Below are positions 6,111 through 6,976 of a DNA stretch of 6,976 nucleotides, piece after piece. Positions within the stretch are counted from its first letter, which is position 1, and every line of letters starts with the position of its first letter. Position numbers and translations under genes: made by a program. This DNA comes from Flavobacterium sp. (GTDB lineage: Bacteria; Bacteroidota; Bacteroidia; Flavobacteriales; Flavobacteriaceae): NCBI RefSeq assembly GCF_003525665.1, contig NZ_DQDX01000015.1, positions 1 to 6,976 of the forward strand, written 5' to 3'. Below the pieces are notes generated by a model. The model made no database searches, was not told where the DNA came from, and saw only the letters and a list, made by a program, of their open reading frames with translations.

Positions 6111-6976
6111 CTATCTATTTGTTCCTGTGCTATTTAACCAATCGGCATATTTTTTTGCATTAACCTGATGTTGTGCATAAGTTGAAGCAAATTCGTGGTA
6201 TCCAAATTTTTCAACGCTTGCACAGAAATAGATATAATCATTATCATCTGGACTTAATACTGCATCAATTGCATCAATATCTGGCATCGCGATTGGTCCT
6301 GGTGGCAATCCCAAATTTACATACGTATTATATGGAGATGAAATGGTTAAATCGGCATAAAGCACTCTTTTTATCACTTGTTCAAAATCGTTGTCTCTAG
6401 ATTTCACAGCATAAATTACTGTTGGATCGGCTTGCAATAACATTCCTTGCTCTAATCTATTTAGATAGACTTTTGCTACAACTGGACGTTCGCTTTTTTT
6501 AACGGTTTCTTTGTGAACAATTGATGCCAAGGTTATTACTTGAACTGGAGTTAATCCTAATCTTTTAGCTTTAGTTAATCGTTCTAATGTCCAGAATTTC
6601 TTGTATTCTTTTAGCATTTTATCACGAAATTTTTCGGCAGAAGTGTTCCAATAAAACTCATATGAATTTGGGATAAACATCGCAATTACGTTGTCTTTAG
6701 TAAATTGATTTTCTTCTAAAAATTTTGGATCTCTAAATGTCGCTAGCAATTTAGTTGTATCTGGTTCTATTTGTGAACTAATTCTAACGCAAAGATTTTC
6801 AAGACGTTCTTGATTGTTGAATGCCAATTTTACAGGAACATTTCGTCTTAATGAGGCAACAATTGCAAAATTTCCCATTCCTTTGGTAAGTAAAAAACGT
6901 CCTGGTTTTACATTGTCGTCGTACGAACGAAGATTTGCCATCAATTCAAATCCGCTTAATCCGTTTACGTATGGTG
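6111..6976 (-). CDS. mltG: Endolytic murein transglycosylase MltG (YceG-like), 5' end outside window
   Basis: The reading frame is open to the window edge (first full codon at 6974, Pro-Tyr-Val-Asn-Gly...), so the N-terminus with its expected single membrane segment is missing; 287 codons are visible before the TAG stop. MltG cuts nascent glycan strands at the inner membrane and helps set glycan chain length. The family core is clear: TPVQVITLASIVHKET, then VAKVYLNRLEQGMLLQADPTVIYAV, then ISSPYNTYVNLGLPPGPI and a YFCA...GYHEFASTYAQH end. The Glu of the K-E-T triplet (codon 6509-6507) is invariant among family members I recall and is a catalytic candidate. His replaces the first Glu of the E. 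coli ASIVEKET motif. The LPPGPI and Y-N-T-Y blocks are intact and nothing suggests decay. The gene ends 14 bases before the toxin-antitoxin promoter, with no convincing terminator between. Confidence 0.95.
   Translation of the reverse strand, partial: PYVNGLSGFELMANLRSYDDNVKPGRFLLTKGMGNFAIVASLRRNVPVKLAFNNQERLENLCVRISSQIEPDTTKLLATFRDPKFLEENQFTKDNVIAMFIPNSYEFYWNTSAEKFRDKMLKEYKKFWTLERLTKAKRLGLTPVQVITLASIVHKETVKKSERPVVAKVYLNRLEQGMLLQADPTVIYAVKSRDNDFEQVIKRVLYADLTISSPYNTYVNLGLPPGPIAMPDIDAIDAVLSPDDNDYIYFCASVEKFGYHEFASTYAQHQVNAKKYADWLNSTGTNR

Noticed and set aside
6085..6113. Possible terminator after mltG (TTAAAA...TTTTAA)
   Set aside because: The stem is AT-only apart from one possible G-C pair that requires a bulge, and it overlaps the toxin-antitoxin promoter.
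6173..6400. Plus-strand frame opposite mltG
   Set aside because: Antisense to conserved MltG blocks, with no signature of its own.
6501..6518. His in place of the first Glu in the MltG ASIVEKET motif as a sign of lost activity
   Set aside because: The Glu of the K-E-T triplet is present and all other blocks are intact; the first position varies among Bacteroidota homologues as I remember them, so decay is not supported.
1..6976. CRISPR arrays, tRNA or rRNA genes, insertion sequences, phage genes
   Set aside because: No regularly spaced repeats, cloverleaf-like sequences, transposase motifs or terminal inverted repeats were seen on either strand.

Overview
The window looks like chromosomal DNA of a Bacteroidota member, most likely Flavobacterium or a close relative. 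It is strongly AT-rich, and start codons sit behind A-rich stretches instead of Shine-Dalgarno sites. Two promoters match the Bacteroidota -7 consensus TAnnTTTG. The protein families (GLPGLI, carboxypeptidase-regulatory/TonB-plug/beta-barrel receptor, DUF2279-like) are typical of this phylum.

Left half, + strand (about 1-3820): a small secreted protein of unknown function (118-390) ends in a good hairpin terminator (406-443). Twelve bases later starts a two-gene unit: a GLPGLI-family exported protein (456-1160) and a TonB-dependent-receptor-like outer membrane protein (1160-3820), joined by a one-base TAATG stop/start overlap. A U-tract hairpin (3825-3854) closes the unit and can also end transcription arriving from the other strand.

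Right half, - strand (read from 6976 down to 3874): the 3' part of mltG (endolytic murein transglycosylase) enters from the window edge. Next is a type II toxin-antitoxin pair with its own near-consensus promoter: a 55-residue antitoxin (5886-6053) overlapping a PIN-domain VapC-like toxin (5528-5899) by 14 bases. Two bases after the toxin comes a DUF2279-like exported protein (4608-5525). Then, from its own promoter with an inverted repeat next to the -7 box, comes a membrane-anchored lysozyme-fold/lytic-transglycosylase-like protein (3874-4509). The theme is cell-envelope and peptidoglycan maintenance, with a toxin-antitoxin module between two envelope genes.

I see no tRNA, rRNA, CRISPR array, insertion sequence or phage gene. 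No stretch above 300 bases lacks a gene. I do not see a clearly new multi-gene system. The points most worth following are the unexplained GLPGLI/receptor pair, the short antitoxin and its link to the downstream envelope gene, the inverted repeat at the transglycosylase promoter, and the repeat-bearing small secreted protein.
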